Positions 62,707 through 64,000 of a stretch of 64,000 nucleotides of DNA are shown in pieces (position 1 is the first letter of the stretch; every line of letters starts with the position of its first letter). The notes beneath the pieces are model-generated. The model had not been told where the DNA came from. It worked only from the letters and a program-made list of their open reading frames with translations, and did not search any database. The stretch comes from Swaminathania salitolerans (GTDB lineage Bacteria > Pseudomonadota > Alphaproteobacteria > Acetobacterales > Acetobacteraceae), in assembly GCF_007988945.1 (NCBI RefSeq), contig NZ_BJVC01000003.1:62001-126000 (forward strand), read 5' to 3'. The translations under genes and the position numbers were made by a program.

Positions 62707-63609
62707 TCAGGATCCGATCCTGCTTGCCTTGATTCTGGCTTCCAGCCGGTCGAGATTCCGGAGGATTTCCGGTGAGGCCGGAGGCGGCTCGGGGCTGAGA
62801 CCCTCGAGCCTCTCGATCAGCGCCTCCATCACGACGAGCCGCGCGTACCATTTCTTGTCCGAAGGGACGACCAGCCATGGCGCATGCTTGCAGGACGTGG
62901 CCCGGATCGCCTCCTGATAGGCCTGTTGATAGGCGGGCCAGAACTGGCGTTCCGCCAGATCGCTCTCGTCGAATTTCCAGCGTTTGTCCGGTCGGCGCAG
63001 CCGTCTCAACAGGCGTTTCTGCTGACATTCCGGCGACATGTGCAGCATGATCTTGAACGTATGTATGCCCTGACGGGAGAGATAACTCTCGAAATTGCGG
63101 ATATCGGTCAATCGACCGTCCCAGAACGCCTCCGTTTCAGGGTTGCCCTGCATACCGGCGGTATCCAGCCGGTCCGCATGAACGCGCGCCACGAGCACAT
63201 CCTCGTAATGACTGCGATTGAAGACGCCGACCTGCCCGCGCGCGGGCACCGCCATATGGACGCGCCAGAGATAATCATGCGCCTGTTCGATCTCGCTCGG
63301 TTTCTTGAACGAGACGACCCTGGTTCCCTGCGGATTCATCCCCGTCATAACGTTGAGTATGAGGCTGTCCTTTCCGGCACCGTCCATACCCTGCAGCACG
63401 ACGAGCAACGCATGACGGTGCTCGGCCGCGATGCGCTCCTGCAGCGCGCCGAGATGCGCGCGCCTCTGGCGCACCCATTTCCTGACCTGCTTCTTGTCCA
63501 GATCGCCATGATCGCGTGTCGGATACGAATCGAGCGTGAACGCACTGCCTTCGCGCACCCGATAGCGCGCCGGAAGCGTGCGCGCGAAATCCAGCGTAAG
63601 CTCAGTCAC
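62707..63609 (-). CDS. ppk2: Polyphosphate kinase 2 family protein
   Basis: This 300-residue protein should transfer phosphate between polyphosphate and nucleotides. Walker A GMDGAGKD lies at residues 74-81 in VVLQGMDGAGKDSLILNVMTG. VFNRSHYEDVLVARVH and the following lid region (LRRLRRPDKRWKFDESDLAERQFW) are typical of class I PPK2. The GTG at 63609 fits the family start; it overlaps the dehydrogenase stop by about eight bases, so the two genes are coupled. Class I PPK2 enzymes prefer diphosphate nucleotides, but preference is not provable here. Confidence 0.92.
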   Translation of the reverse strand: MTELTLDFARTLPARYRVREGSAFTLDSYPTRDHGDLDKKQVRKWVRQRRAHLGALQERIAAEHRHALLVVLQGMDGAGKDSLILNVMTGMNPQGTRVVSFKKPSEIEQAHDYLWRVHMAVPARGQVGVFNRSHYEDVLVARVHADRLDTAGMQGNPETEAFWDGRLTDIRNFESYLSRQGIHTFKIMLHMSPECQQKRLLRRLRRPDKRWKFDESDLAERQFWPAYQQAYQEAIRATSCKHAPWLVVPSDKKWYARLVVMEALIERLEGLSPEPPPASPEILRNLDRLEARIKASRIGS

Positions 63610-64000
63610 GACGGCGATCCACCGCAAGTCCGCCCGCAGCCTGACACACGGGCATCATCTCGATCGCATTCACATTCATGTGCGGCGGCAGAGCGACGAG
63701 CCAGGAGATCGTCGCTGCGATATCCTCCGGAGTCAGCGGATCGGTTCCCTTGTAGACATCCCGGCCCTTCTCCTCATCGCGCAGCCTGACGGCGCTGAAC
63801 TCACTCCCGCCGCACATGCCCGGTTCGATATTCGTCACCCTGACAGCCGTACCGAGGAGATCCGTGCGCAGATTGCGCATAAACTGCGCGACAAAGGCTT
63901 TCGTCGCGCCATAGACATTGCCACCGACATAGGGATAGCTGCCTGCGATACTGCCGATGGTTAGCACATAGCCGGCATTGCGCTGCACCATGCCCGGGAG
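63602..64000 (-). CDS. Short-chain dehydrogenase of the YdfG type, C-terminal part (cut by window edge)
   Basis: The visible part of about 132 residues includes the catalytic Ser (TIGSIAGSYPYVGG), the Tyr and Lys (VYGATKAF), and RVTNIEPGMCGGSEFSAVRL, typical of E. coli YdfG, the NADP-dependent 3-hydroxy acid (L-allo-threonine) dehydrogenase. LTPEDIAATISWLVALPPHMNVNAIEMMPV also matches. The N-terminal nucleotide fold lies right of position 64000. The gene end overlaps the PPK2 start. Confidence 0.88.
   Translation of the reverse strand, partial: LPGMVQRNAGYVLTIGSIAGSYPYVGGNVYGATKAFVAQFMRNLRTDLLGTAVRVTNIEPGMCGGSEFSAVRLRDEEKGRDVYKGTDPLTPEDIAATISWLVALPPHMNVNAIEMMPVCQAAGGLAVDRRRD

Overview
The window (about 62% G+C, dense genes on both strands) looks like chromosome of an acetic acid bacterium (Acetobacteraceae). 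The clues are a hopanoid-lipid transporter (HpnN), OprB-type sugar porins, an FMN-riboswitch rib operon ordered ribD-ribE-ribBA-ribH, an entericidin-type lipoprotein, and a very large surface protein ending in the Hedgehog/intein-like (Hint) module that this family carries in many copies. The genus cannot be fixed from the sequence alone. No rRNA, tRNA, CRISPR array, prophage or insertion sequence was seen.

Layout. 1-13 kb: the start of amtB coupled to glnK, a UbiH-type hydroxylase with cysE, an OprB porin, hpnN, the riboflavin operon with its riboswitch, a small lipoprotein gene and a photolyase. 12.9-19 kb: a 14-bp tandem repeat, an unknown gene beside mutY, a DciA-like gene, an extremely tryptophan-rich secreted protein, a 56-residue DUF1328 membrane protein and nadE. 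19-24 kb: an AT-rich leader, an RTX-like surface protein and a double-domain glycosyltransferase. 24-31.3 kb: an apparent uptake and breakdown cluster (LysR regulator, TonB receptor, MFS transporter, M20 hydrolase) followed by a D-tagatose 3-epimerase-like enzyme. 31.7-36 kb: a coupled pair made of a 692-residue unrecognised PLP-enzyme-like protein and a histidine phosphatase, then a DUF2254 membrane protein. 36.2-41 kb: the giant Hint protein, whose passenger is built on an exact 570-bp period, with an AT-rich promoter region.

41-64 kb is mostly housekeeping and accessory metabolism: ilvI-ilvH-ilvC behind miaA, serB, a small HTH regulator, a lipase-like lipoprotein with Asp in the nucleophile position, mmsA, a DUF3297 gene with a nucleoside hydrolase, an SGNH esterase, threonine aldolase, folD coupled to an MTHFR-like gene, a second TonB receptor with a Pro-Ala linker, recA, a diverged gamma-glutamyltransferase-like lipoprotein, a DsbA-like thiol oxidoreductase, a PPK2 kinase and a YdfG-type dehydrogenase cut by the window edge.

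The most promising uncharacterised items are the PLP/phosphatase pair (31.7-34.5 kb), the 570-bp-periodic Hint surface protein, the RTX protein plus glycosyltransferase locus, and two enzyme homologues that have lost canonical catalytic residues (47.0-48.2 kb and 60.2-61.6 kb).
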